This document shows, one piece after another, positions 6,627-12,641 of a stretch of DNA of 12,641 nucleotides; position 1 is the stretch's first letter; each line of letters opens with the position of its first letter. The stretch covers positions 1 through 12,641 of the forward strand of contig JAISXK010000149.1 of the NCBI GenBank assembly GCA_031270585.1. Direction: 5' to 3'. Both the position numbers and the translations under genes were made by a program. The notes below the pieces were generated by a model that saw nothing but the letters and a program-made list of their open reading frames with translations, made no database searches and was not told where the DNA came from. The stretch comes from Clostridiales bacterium. GTDB taxonomy: Bacteria > Bacillota > Clostridia > Christensenellales > CAG-138.

Positions 6627-8279
6627 GTGGATCTGCGATATTTAAAAGAAACAAACTGGCACAGGTTTTTTTTGAAGGGACAGCCCATCGAAAACGACGA
6701 TGGCGAGCGTGAGTTTTATATCCTGCTAAAAGGCGCTGTGGACGCGTACAGCGCTTACGCGCAATTGAAGGAATCGTATAAACCGGGGCGCTCCTTCGGC
6801 GAAAGGCATTTCTTCTTTGGCGATGAGGAACCTACCTATATAGCCGCAGAGGACGTTACGGTATACGCCATAAGCGAAAGCGCGTTGAAGGATCTCTTGC
6901 AGGCATACCCCGCGCTTGCGGTTGAGCTTCTAAGCGAAGCATACGCCACGGAACGGGAGTTGGCGGCCGTAATTCTCGTGGATACGAGGGACGCCGTGAC
7001 TCCAGCCATGCCGGTTGCTGTTGCCGTGCCGCCGGAGCAAGCGCCTGCCGCTGTCACAGCGCGAAATGGATCGGGATGGCCGCAGGCCCAGGTTTCGCAG
7101 GCCCAAGCGCCCACGCCCCAGCAGGGTGAAGGGGCGACATTCGCAGCTACTGCCATGCTCAGGCAACAGGAACGTATGGCTGGCTCCGTGCAACCTGATA
7201 TCGTTTCACAGGCTGTAACCACGCGGGCCGCCGTGTCGGATGGAGCGCTTGCAACTGACGTTGCCGTGACACAGCCTGAGCTACAGGCAGTACTTGAACC
7301 ACAGGATACTGTTGCGGACGATGCTGCGGTAAAGCGATTGATAGAGGCTGGAATCACGCCCGCCGCACAGGATGCCGTGGCGGAGGATCCCGTAAAGGAT
7401 GCGGATCTGCAAAGCGTAATAAAAAGCCTGAATGAAGACGTGTTGGAGCGGGTGCGGCAAACGCTCACCGCCGCCCAAAAAGGGGAGTTGGTTGAATTAC
7501 TTTCCCGGCACGAGCAACCTGTGCGGCAAAGCGGTTATCCTCCTTCATTCTTTTTACCGGGTCATAAAGGGTATACGTATATCACGCATGATGCGTACAA
7601 CGCCTTTACCTTCGAAAAGGAAATGACATGCCCGATATGCGGAAAAAACTTTACAGGCCGCAGGATACTCAGCTCAAAACTGGTGGTGGCAAAACCCCCA
7701 CGGTTTGATCTGCGGCAATATTATAAGGATTTTCAAACCGAATGGTTTGAAATCGTTACCTGCCCGCATTGTTATTTCAGCACATTTGTCAACCTGTTTT
7801 TGCAGCCGAAAAACCTCTCTAAAACTATTGCCAAGGTAAAGTTGGAGGGCGCCCGAAAAGAGCTGACCATGGATTTTGAGGGTGCGCGCACACTGGAGTT
7901 TGTTTTATCAAGCCACTACCTTGCGCTTCTGTGCGCAAGCGCGTTTATGAATTACCGGCAGATCAACGCTAAGGTATGGGGCAATATCAGTTGGCTGTAT
8001 GAGGATGCGTGTGAAGAGGGATCATCCTTGCAAGCGGCGCGCAACGCGGTGGATGCTAACGAGACCATCTATGCCGAAACGACGTTGACACCCGTGCAGG
8101 AGCAGATCGTTTCTTTAACCATAGCAGGGTTTTTATATCGGCTTAATGATTATACCGGTATAAAAAAATGGATTTTCCAGGCAAAAACCATAAAATCAGG
8201 CCGGAAACTATACGCGGATATGGCGGACGACCTGATGGATATGATACGCGACGGGGAACAGGCCGGGCAAAAGGAATAA
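6627..8279 (+). CDS. Cyclic-nucleotide-binding-like domain fused to a zinc-binding DUF2225 domain
   Basis: A 550-aa soluble protein of unknown function with three parts. Residues about 12-105 look like a Crp-type cyclic-nucleotide-binding beta-roll (EFYILLKGAVDAY at 29-41; GRSFGER at 54-60). Residues about 120-285 are a low-complexity linker rich in Ala, Pro, Gln and Val. Residues about 300-545 are a DUF2225 domain with two CxxC pairs, Cys335/Cys338 (TCPICGKNF) and Cys379/Cys382 (TCPHCYFSTF), which probably bind one metal ion, followed by a helical, TPR-like C-terminal half. In the phosphate-binding cassette the usual Pro-Arg-Ser/Thr-Ala is replaced by Pro-Thr-Tyr-Ile (69-72), so the phosphate-gripping arginine is missing and cAMP binding is doubtful. 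The start is GTG 6627, supported by GGGGG (6614-6618) eight bases upstream; the overlapping ATG at 6625 is out of frame. No helix-turn-helix is seen, so it is not a Crp-type transcription factor. Confidence 0.85.
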   Translation: MDLRYLKETNWHRFFLKGQPIENDDGEREFYILLKGAVDAYSAYAQLKESYKPGRSFGERHFFFGDEEPTYIAAEDVTVYAISESALKDLLQAYPALAVELLSEAYATERELAAVILVDTRDAVTPAMPVAVAVPPEQAPAAVTARNGSGWPQAQVSQAQAPTPQQGEGATFAATAMLRQQERMAGSVQPDIVSQAVTTRAAVSDGALATDVAVTQPELQAVLEPQDTVADDAAVKRLIEAGITPAAQDAVAEDPVKDADLQSVIKSLNEDVLERVRQTLTAAQKGELVELLSRHEQPVRQSGYPPSFFLPGHKGYTYITHDAYNAFTFEKEMTCPICGKNFTGRRILSSKLVVAKPPRFDLRQYYKDFQTEWFEIVTCPHCYFSTFVNLFLQPKNLSKTIAKVKLEGARKELTMDFEGARTLEFVLSSHYLALLCASAFMNYRQINAKVWGNISWLYEDACEEGSSLQAARNAVDANETIYAETTLTPVQEQIVSLTIAGFLYRLNDYTGIKKWIFQAKTIKSGRKLYADMADDLMDMIRDGEQAGQKE

Positions 8280-8289
8280 CGTGGTTTGT

Positions 8290-8556
8290 TCAGTTACCCT
8301 GCAGCATGAATTCGCGTGCTTTTGTATCGAGCTTGCCGGCGCAATAGCCGCTGAGCATTTTTGCGATGAGTATGGAGTCATTCTGTCCCAAATGGCGCGC
8401 CAATGCATTGCGTATACCCAATGCGGTATAACTGCAGTTTACAAGATAGGTGCCGGGGAAAACCTCGGTATTTTGGCCCAGCGCGTCGAGCGATTTATGA
8501 AATTCTTTATGTAAACCAAGCGTGCCGGGCATATGCACGGAAATCATGTAGAGCAT
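8290..8556 (-). CDS. Small Cas2/SinR-like protein
   Basis: An 88-aa protein, tail-to-tail with the DUF2225 gene (10 bp apart). The order is beta-strand (LYMISVHMPG, 2-11), helix (LHKEFHKSLDALG), strand (EVFPGTYLVNC), helix (TALGIRNALARHLG), strand (DSILIAKMLSG), as in the ferredoxin-like fold of Cas2, VapD and the SinR-family proteins that contain a YLVxxS-type second strand and DxxLLVAK-type third strand. The position of the Cas2 catalytic Asp after strand 1 is occupied by His8, so nuclease activity by the Cas2 mechanism is unlikely. ATG 8556 is chosen because GAGGTG lies seven bases upstream; an upstream ATG at 8577 overlaps the -10 box. No cas1, other cas gene or repeat array is nearby, so it is not part of a CRISPR locus here. 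The family assignment rests on pattern similarity. Confidence 0.7.
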   Translation of the reverse strand: MLYMISVHMPGTLGLHKEFHKSLDALGQNTEVFPGTYLVNCSYTALGIRNALARHLGQNDSILIAKMLSGYCAGKLDTKAREFMLQGN

Positions 8557-8575
8557 CTGATTACACCTCACAACC

Positions 8576-8604
8576 ATTATAGCAAATGTTGTTGCGCTTG
8601 AAGT
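8576..8604 (-). promoter_or_regulatory. Promoter of the Cas2/SinR-like gene
   Basis: On the minus strand a perfect TATAAT (8581-8576) lies 19 bp before the ATG at 8556. The -35 region at 17 bases spacing (ACTTCA, 8604-8599) is weak. The leader would be very short, with the ribosome site right at the 5' end of the mRNA. Confidence 0.4.
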
Positions 8605-8642
8605 AAAATTAATTACATGAGTTGCATTTTTTTTATAAACAG

Positions 8643-8768
8643 CTATAAAAAGATACGACGCTTACGCCCCCTGGCTTTTTTACCGCCGTCAATGCCTCTA
8701 TCTTCGGAAGCGGATGTTGTTTTCAAACTTTCACCTATAAGGTTGCCGATTTGTTGACTGCTTTGCAT
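8643..8768 (-). pseudogene. Relic of an IS5-type transposase
   Basis: A 42-codon minus-strand frame reads GESLKTTSASEDRGIDGGKK (codons 12-31), then ARGRKRRIFL and a TAG stop. This matches the region of IS5-family (DDE) transposases usually seen as DSQSVKTT...G-x-DGGKK-x-KGRKRH, which contains the first catalytic Asp; here IDSQS has become IGES, so that Asp is lost. Nothing transposase-like follows the stop and only about 10 weakly related residues precede the match. The piece is therefore a broken internal fragment, not an active element. I found no terminal repeats or target duplication. It sits at the edge between the Cas2-like gene and the MerR/reductase pair. Confidence 0.65.
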
Positions 8769-8794
8769 GCTTCAGGGCCTGTTGCGCATGAATG

Positions 8795-8834
8795 AAAAAA
8801 GGGGCGCACGACCGTGCATTGGGCAAGCTTGCGC
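8795..8834 (-). terminator. Possible terminator of the merR-family gene
   Basis: Downstream of the regulator on the minus strand, GCGCA (8834-8830) can pair with TGCGC (8808-8804), with a smaller GCAC/GTGC stem inside. CCCC and six T residues (8800-8795) follow. The stem is imperfect, so this is a moderate candidate. Confidence 0.35.
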
Positions 8835-8870
8835 TACGGGGGGAGGGGAGAGGAAGGGGAGAAGCCGGCG

Positions 8871-9665
8871 CTATCGTACGGGGATGTAAAAACGATGGAA
8901 GCGATTGTGTTGGCCGTCGTCCGTTATGGTCGCGATTGTGAGGCCCCATGGATCCCCCGCGATGCGCAGGCCCTCTTTGTAGCAGTAATCGGGTATATGG
9001 CCGAGAGAGCGCGCGTCGAGATAATTGGCCCCGATGCTGTACACCACCGTGGTCAGGCAGTCCGTCTCGGGCTTTATTTCCGCGCCGTCCGTACCCGCGA
9101 GCCCCAGCCTTTCCGCTAACGCCAGCGGCACCGCATAGCCAAATCGGATTTCTTCCCGTCCCGCCAGAACCGCATCCTTACTGAAAGAAGGGGATACTTT
9201 GACGATGGGCATATGCTCCACCCATCGCAGGATGCTGCCACCCCGCTCCACCAGAAAGGAATCGTTCACTTGGTTATTTACGCGCAGCATGGGCGGACTT
9301 ACCGCACGCGTGATAGCGCCATGGTTTTCCCGCAGCATCGCGATTTCGCCGTACTCCTCGCGCAGGGCTTCGAGTACGAGCTTGCTATGTTCGATCTCTT
9401 CTTCGATTTTTGCGCAGCGCTGCTTGCGAAGCGCAAGGGCTTCCTCATAGCTCGCTGCGAAGAGCCGCTCTATGTCCTTGAGCGAATATCCGGCGTTGCG
9501 CAGCATGCGTATCCCGGAAAGTATGTAGATATCCGGCCTCGTATAAGCGCGATAGCCGTTTTCATTGCGTAAAGGCGCCAACAAGCCTTTGCGCTCGTAA
9601 TGGCGCAGCAGCTCGCTAGATAGGCCCAGCATCCGGGCAGTCTGGCTGATGTTGTACTTCTTCAT
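8871..9665 (-). CDS. MerR-family transcriptional regulator with a GyrI-like ligand-binding domain
   Basis: A 264-aa one-component regulator. Residues 1-75 are the MerR winged helix: YNISQTARMLGLSSELLRHY (4-23), ERKGLLAPLRNENGYRAYTR (24-43) and the second helix-turn-helix ending DIERLF (64-69). A coiled-coil dimerisation helix spans about 75-112 (EEALALRKQRCAKIEEEIEH). Residues about 115-264 form an effector domain with the beta-alpha pattern of the GyrI-like/BmrR group, suggesting an organic small-molecule ligand. No metal-binding cysteine cluster of the MerR, CueR or SoxR type is present (only Cys84, Cys203 and Cys228, all scattered). ATG 9665 is preceded by AAGGGTG. The gene is divergent from the flavoenzyme gene, and the shared gap carries a MerR-type operator, so it most likely controls both itself and the reductase. 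Confidence 0.9.
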   Translation of the reverse strand: MKKYNISQTARMLGLSSELLRHYERKGLLAPLRNENGYRAYTRPDIYILSGIRMLRNAGYSLKDIERLFAASYEEALALRKQRCAKIEEEIEHSKLVLEALREEYGEIAMLRENHGAITRAVSPPMLRVNNQVNDSFLVERGGSILRWVEHMPIVKVSPSFSKDAVLAGREEIRFGYAVPLALAERLGLAGTDGAEIKPETDCLTTVVYSIGANYLDARSLGHIPDYCYKEGLRIAGDPWGLTIATITDDGQHNRFHRFYIPVR

Positions 9666-9731
9666 ACCCGCACCCTTTGCATGTGAAATATTGAAATCAG
9701 GGAAGAGTTGATAAAGACAAACTACCCGTAA

Positions 9732-9760
9732 TTGTACTTGACTTTAAAAGTCTTGTAAAG
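9732..9760 (-). promoter_or_regulatory. Promoter of the merR-family gene, overlapping the divergent promoter
   Basis: On the minus strand TTTACA (9760-9755) and TACAAT (9737-9732) are 17 bases apart, a normal spacing. The -35 box lies inside the palindromic operator 9743-9761, so the regulator would repress its own gene when bound. Confidence 0.5.
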
Positions 9761-9769
9761 CGTAAGATA
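9739..9769 (+). promoter_or_regulatory. MerR-type promoter of the flavoenzyme gene (19-bp spacer)
   Basis: TTGACT (9739-9744) and TAAGAT (9764-9769) are separated by 19 bases, two more than the sigma-A optimum. Over-long 19-20-bp spacers are the hallmark of promoters that MerR proteins activate by untwisting DNA. The -10 box ends 50 bp before the start codon at 9820. Confidence 0.65.
9743..9761. promoter_or_regulatory. Probable MerR operator (19-bp imperfect palindrome)
   Basis: CTTTAAAAGTCTTGTAAAG is symmetric around 9752 with eight of nine arm positions matching. It lies almost entirely between the -35 and -10 boxes of the rightward promoter. A tighter perfect dyad, GACTTT-A-AAAGTC (9741-9753), overlaps it. 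Confidence 0.6.
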
Positions 9770-9819
9770 AAGCCGTGAGTTGATTCACAAATACGCATAT
9801 GGAAAGCAGGAGGAAAAAG

Positions 9820-11940
9820 ATGAAGAAAAAAAGAGCATTATCGCTGATATTGGCTCTGGTGCTGCTGGCGACAGGGGTCGCGGCGTGCTCACAGCCGGCA
9901 GAGAGTGTCGGGTCGGAGCAGCCTCCCGCACAGACACAGACCCCGGCGGAACCCGGCGGGGAGCCTACGGATATCTCGGGAACCTTTGAAGGCACGGGCT
10001 ATGGTATGCAGGGTAGTATTCAGGTGGAAATCCAAGTGGCGGCGGGCCTAATCACGGACGTTTCGTTTCTGCAAATCAGCGAAACTCCTTATGTGGCGGG
10101 CGTTGCCATTGAGCGTATTCCGCAGCAGATCGTGGAGTATCAAAGCCTGGGCCTTGACGCCGTCACCGGCGCTACGCTCACAAGCTATGGCATTATGAAC
10201 GCGGTTGCGGACGCGGCGCAGAGGGCTGGCCTGGACGTGGACGCGCTTCGCGCGAACAAAGTGGTCCTTCAACCGGGTTCCGCCGAAACCTGGGATACGG
10301 ACGTTCTTGTGATGGGCGGCGGCGGCGCGGGATTCACAGCGGCTATCACGGCGGCGCAGGAGGGCGCAAAGGTTATTTTGATTGAGAAAAGCTCCGTACT
10401 CGGCGGCAATTCCATGGTGGCCGGCTCCGCATTTAATGCGGTTGACCTTGTTGCGCAATCCAACATGATACTGACCGTTGCGCAGAAGAACACACTGGAC
10501 GGCTATCTTGCCATGCAGGAGAGCGACCCGGCGCTGCAGTTTGACACTTTCCCTGAGTGGAAAGAAGTGCTCGTCGCCCTCAAAGAGGACATCAATGCCT
10601 TTTATAGCAAAAATAAGGGAAAAAAAGCCGGTGAAGACATGCCGGGATTCGATTCCATCGCCATGCATATGTGGCATATTTATATTGGCGGCCTTCGCCA
10701 ACTCGAGACCGGCGAATGGATCGCGTCAGATGTAAATCTCGCGCGCACGCTGACGGAGCAAGCCTTGCAATCCTTTGAGTGGATGGGTGAAGTTGGCATG
10801 GAACCCGTATACGGCGAAGCTGCGGCGAACGGCCTTAGCACGGTGCTTGGCGCCATGTGGCCCAGAACCCACGATTTCCTTCGCGGGGACGCGCGTATTG
10901 TGCAGCTCAACTCCGTGGCGCTGCAGAACGGCGTACAGGTATACACCGAAACGGCGGGTACGGAGTTGATACTCGATAACGGGAGAGTAACAGGCGCGAA
11001 AGCAAAAAAAGCGGACGGTACGGAAATCACCATCAACGCCGCAAAGGGCGTGGTACTTGCGACTGGCGGCTACTGCGCCAATCCGGCCATGGTAAAGCAG
11101 TACGATTCTTATTGGGGCGCGGATCTGAGCGACCGGACACTTACGACAAATATGGGCACAAACAAAGGCGACGGCATCGTGATGGCTGAAAAAATAGGCG
11201 CCGCGCTCACCGGCATGGAAATCGCGCAGATGATGCCATCATCATCCCCCACCAAGGGTACCATGACCGACGGCATATGGGGTGACGCTTCCGAGCAGAT
11301 ATGGATCGACGGCGAAGGCAACCGCTTTGTGAATGAATATGCAGAGCGCGACGTACTCGCCAAATCCTCCCTGGCGCTTGAGAACGGCGTATTCTACATT
11401 CTGTACGCAGGTCTTGGCGCCGCGCCGGACGAAATGCTCAAGGGGGCCTCGGTGGATGATGTTTCTTATTTCGGAGACCGGTACGGAGACCTGGTGGATA
11501 AAGGCCACGTGTGGTATGGCGATACGCTGGCAGAACTTGTGGAAAAGAGCAAAACCCCGGCGGCCGGCGCGACTCCGCGCTTCACGGAAGAGGCTCTGCG
11601 CAAAACCATCGAGCTTTACAATGGGTATTACGCGAACCAGAAGGATGACGACTTTGGCAAAGAAGTGATCGCGGGGCCCATCGATATTGAGTATATCGAA
11701 AACACGCCGGGCGCGGGCTACTTCATAACGCCTCGCAAATCTTCGCTGCATCACACCATGGGTGGTATCAAGATCGACACGCAAACGCGCGTGCTGAACA
11801 CTGCGGGGGAACCTATCGAGGGACTCTATGCGGCGGGCGAGGTGACGGGCGGAATTCATGCCGGAAACCGTCTCGGAGGAAACGCCATCGCCGACATATT
11901 CACCTTTGGGCGCATTGCGGGACGCAACGCGGCGAATTGA
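9820..11940 (+). CDS. Exported flavinylated FAD-dependent reductase (fumarate/urocanate reductase-like lipoprotein)
   Basis: A 706-aa surface enzyme. Residues 1-22 are a lipoprotein signal peptide with lipobox VAAC and Cys23 as the lipidated residue; a Pro/Glu-rich spacer follows to about 50. Residues 52-137 are an FMN-binding domain with motif DAVTGAT (113-119), where Thr119 would carry covalent FMN added by an ApbE flavin transferase. Residues 158-706 are an FAD_binding_2 domain: GGGGAG (166-171), the acidic end of the nucleotide fold IEK (188-190), ATGGYC (414-419), NRFVNEYAERD (501-511), HHTMGG (644-649) and IHAGNRLGGNA (679-689). Arg510, His644/645 and Arg684 line up with the acid catalyst and substrate-binding residues of flavocytochrome c fumarate reductases. 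There is no CxxCH haem motif, so electrons must come through the FMN from a membrane partner. ATG 9820 follows AGGAGG by six bases; an ATG at 9799 would contain that site in frame. Substrate (fumarate, urocanate, acrylate-type or other enoate) cannot be told from sequence. Confidence 0.9.
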   Translation: MKKKRALSLILALVLLATGVAACSQPAESVGSEQPPAQTQTPAEPGGEPTDISGTFEGTGYGMQGSIQVEIQVAAGLITDVSFLQISETPYVAGVAIERIPQQIVEYQSLGLDAVTGATLTSYGIMNAVADAAQRAGLDVDALRANKVVLQPGSAETWDTDVLVMGGGGAGFTAAITAAQEGAKVILIEKSSVLGGNSMVAGSAFNAVDLVAQSNMILTVAQKNTLDGYLAMQESDPALQFDTFPEWKEVLVALKEDINAFYSKNKGKKAGEDMPGFDSIAMHMWHIYIGGLRQLETGEWIASDVNLARTLTEQALQSFEWMGEVGMEPVYGEAAANGLSTVLGAMWPRTHDFLRGDARIVQLNSVALQNGVQVYTETAGTELILDNGRVTGAKAKKADGTEITINAAKGVVLATGGYCANPAMVKQYDSYWGADLSDRTLTTNMGTNKGDGIVMAEKIGAALTGMEIAQMMPSSSPTKGTMTDGIWGDASEQIWIDGEGNRFVNEYAERDVLAKSSLALENGVFYILYAGLGAAPDEMLKGASVDDVSYFGDRYGDLVDKGHVWYGDTLAELVEKSKTPAAGATPRFTEEALRKTIELYNGYYANQKDDDFGKEVIAGPIDIEYIENTPGAGYFITPRKSSLHHTMGGIKIDTQTRVLNTAGEPIEGLYAAGEVTGGIHAGNRLGGNAIADIFTFGRIAGRNAAN

Positions 11941-11964
11941 ATTTGCGCGCGGCAAAAACGAATA

Positions 11965-12022
11965 GGCCACATCAATAAGCATTTTTAATGCATATCGGTG
12001 TGGCCCGATCCCTTCGGGTTTT
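11965..12022 (+). terminator. Terminator region after the flavoenzyme gene
   Basis: Two overlapping stem-loops follow the stop. The first pairs GGCCACA (11965-11971) with TGTGGCC (11999-12005) and encloses a GCATT/AATGC hairpin (11979-11991). The second pairs CCCGA (12004-12008) with TCGGG (12014-12018) and is followed by TTTT (12019-12022), the better Rho-independent candidate. They share bases 12004-12005 and so cannot both be complete. Confidence 0.5.
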
Positions 12023-12027
12023 GCGCA

Positions 12028-12063
12028 GCCGCCCGGAAAACGTCGCGGCATTTTCCGGGCGGC
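12028..12063. repeat. Perfect 13-bp inverted repeat in the convergent gap
   Basis: GCCGCCCGGAAAA (12028-12040) and TTTTCCGGGCGGC (12051-12063) are exact inverted copies around a 10-base loop. Beyond a 3-base bulge the stem continues with CGCA (12024-12027) and TGCG (12067-12070). No T-run follows on either strand, so it is not a standard terminator, though it may act as a transcript-end stabiliser or a dispersed palindromic element. Confidence 0.65.
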
Positions 12064-12081
12064 GTCTGCGTTACGTATAAC

Positions 12082-12109
12082 AAAAAACGCCCCCTGAAAA
12101 GAAGGCGTT
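12082..12109 (-). terminator. Rho-independent terminator of the flavodoxin transcript
   Basis: On the minus strand AACGCC (12109-12104) pairs with GGCGTT (12091-12086) around a 12-base loop. Six T residues run from 12087 to 12082, the first two of them in the stem. It begins 20 bp past the flavodoxin stop. Confidence 0.65.
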
Positions 12110-12129
12110 ATCGCGCATCGCTTGTTATC

Positions 12130-12552
12130 CTATGCCAGCATACTCCCCAACTCACGGCAGTTTGCAAGGCCCTCGTCGTCGGGCGTTTCGTTTAAGATCA
12201 GGCCATCCGCAACCAGCGTATAGCCCAAGCCTTGTAATTCCCGCTGCCAGTTGCGCATCCATTCGCCGTCTCCCCAGCCATAAGAGCCAAACAACGCCAG
12301 TTTCTTTCCCTGTAAAGCGTCCTTAATGCCCTCATACATAGGCAAAAACTCCGTGTCCTCCAGTTCTTCCGCCCCCATAGCGGGGCAACCAAGGGCGATG
12401 CCCTCGTAACCGGTTAACCGATCCGCGTCAAAGCTGCGGGCATGAAACAAGGCGGCATGCGCGCCAGCGTTTTGCGCGCCCTCTATAATCGCATGCGCCA
12501 TGGCTTCGGTGTTACCCGTTCCGCTCCAGTATACTACCGCTACTTCACTCAT
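12130..12552 (-). CDS. Short-chain flavodoxin
   Basis: A 140-aa FMN protein that carries single electrons between redox enzymes, replacing ferredoxin when iron is scarce or serving a dedicated partner. The phosphate loop SGTGNTEAM (10-18) follows strand 1 (VAVVYW). The first isoalloxazine loop is GCPAMGAEELEDTEF (55-69), with Met59 where many flavodoxins carry Trp. The second is GSYGWGDGEWM (89-99). Length and order are those of clostridial short-chain flavodoxins. ATG 12552 is preceded by AAGGAGAG. The gene is 26 bp behind a truncated reading frame on the same strand and has its own terminator, so it is likely the last gene of a leftward operon. It is convergent with the flavoenzyme gene; a shared electron path is possible but not shown. 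Confidence 0.95.
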   Translation of the reverse strand: MSEVAVVYWSGTGNTEAMAHAIIEGAQNAGAHAALFHARSFDADRLTGYEGIALGCPAMGAEELEDTEFLPMYEGIKDALQGKKLALFGSYGWGDGEWMRNWQRELQGLGYTLVADGLILNETPDDEGLANCRELGSMLA

Positions 12553-12578
12553 TTATTCTCTCCTTTTACGTTAAATAT

Positions 12579-12641
12579 TTATGGCGCGACGGCCAGCTTC
12601 ATAAGCGAACTGCCCGCCTGGTAATGCTTTTGGTAAACAAG
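12579..12641 (-). CDS. C-terminal 20 codons of an upstream gene (cut by window edge)
   Basis: The minus strand is open from the window edge to TAA at 12581-12579 and reads LVYQKHYQAGSSLMKLAVAP. It ends 26 bp before the flavodoxin start, on the same strand and in typical operon spacing, with no promoter visible between. I do not recognise the protein. The fragment is short, so an accidental open frame cannot be excluded. Confidence 0.45.
   Translation of the reverse strand, partial: LVYQKHYQAGSSLMKLAVAP

Noticed and set aside
6433..6645. Hydrophobic 70-codon plus-strand frame upstream of the DUF2225 gene
   Set aside because: No ribosome site, Cys/Leu-rich low-quality composition, and it overlaps the hairpin and the next gene's start in another frame.
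6836..7468. 210-codon minus-strand frame opposite the low-complexity linker
   Set aside because: It mirrors the repetitive Ala/Pro/Gln codons of the plus-strand gene, giving a Ser/Thr/Ala/Cys-rich shadow with no start signal.
8290..8556. CRISPR locus suggested by the Cas2-like gene
   Set aside because: There is no direct-repeat array and no cas1 or effector gene anywhere in the window.
8814..9119. 101-codon plus-strand frame opposite the merR-family gene
   Set aside because: It is a shadow of the regulator, whose minus-strand frame has clear domain motifs.
11242..12051. 269-codon minus-strand frame opposite the reductase 3' end
   Set aside because: Mostly antisense to strongly conserved FAD-domain codons, with no ribosome site or known motif.

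Overview
The window looks like a chromosomal stretch from an anaerobic, spore-forming clostridial Firmicute. The sporulation sigma factor K gene, the clostridial CD1247-type zinc-ribbon protein, the short-chain flavodoxin, AGGAGG-like ribosome sites and the moderate, uneven G+C all point that way. No rRNA, tRNA, CRISPR array or phage module is visible.

Left edge (1-311): the first codons of an IS transposase run leftward off the window from a clear promoter. A separate rightward promoter drives mltG.

Housekeeping block (312-6104, all +): mltG (septal glycan-cleaving enzyme), sigK (late mother-cell sigma factor, uninterrupted and with a pro-sequence-like N-terminus), an endonuclease IV-like TIM-barrel protein 26 bp behind it, efp (translation elongation factor P), a small CD1247/zinc-ribbon protein, and a PutP-type sodium/solute symporter. 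A strong stem-loop follows putP.

Middle (6105-8870): a 522-bp non-coding stretch with short tandem repeats and a nested hairpin leads into an unusual 550-aa protein with a cyclic-nucleotide-binding-like fold, a long Ala/Pro/Gln linker and a zinc-binding DUF2225 domain. A small Cas2/SinR-like protein is convergent with it. Beside that lies a 42-codon relic of an IS5-type transposase that has not survived as a gene.

Right (8871-11940): a MerR-family regulator with a GyrI-like ligand domain is divergent from a 706-aa exported lipoprotein flavoenzyme (covalent-FMN domain plus fumarate-reductase-like FAD domain). The 154-bp gap holds two overlapping, oppositely directed promoters. The rightward one has a 19-bp spacer, and an imperfect 19-bp palindrome sits across it, which is the textbook MerR layout. 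This pair reads as a self-contained, ligand-switched extracellular reductase module and is the most interesting part of the window.

Right edge (11941-12641): three stacked hairpins separate the reductase from a convergent flavodoxin, which appears to be the last gene of a leftward operon whose preceding gene is cut by the window end.
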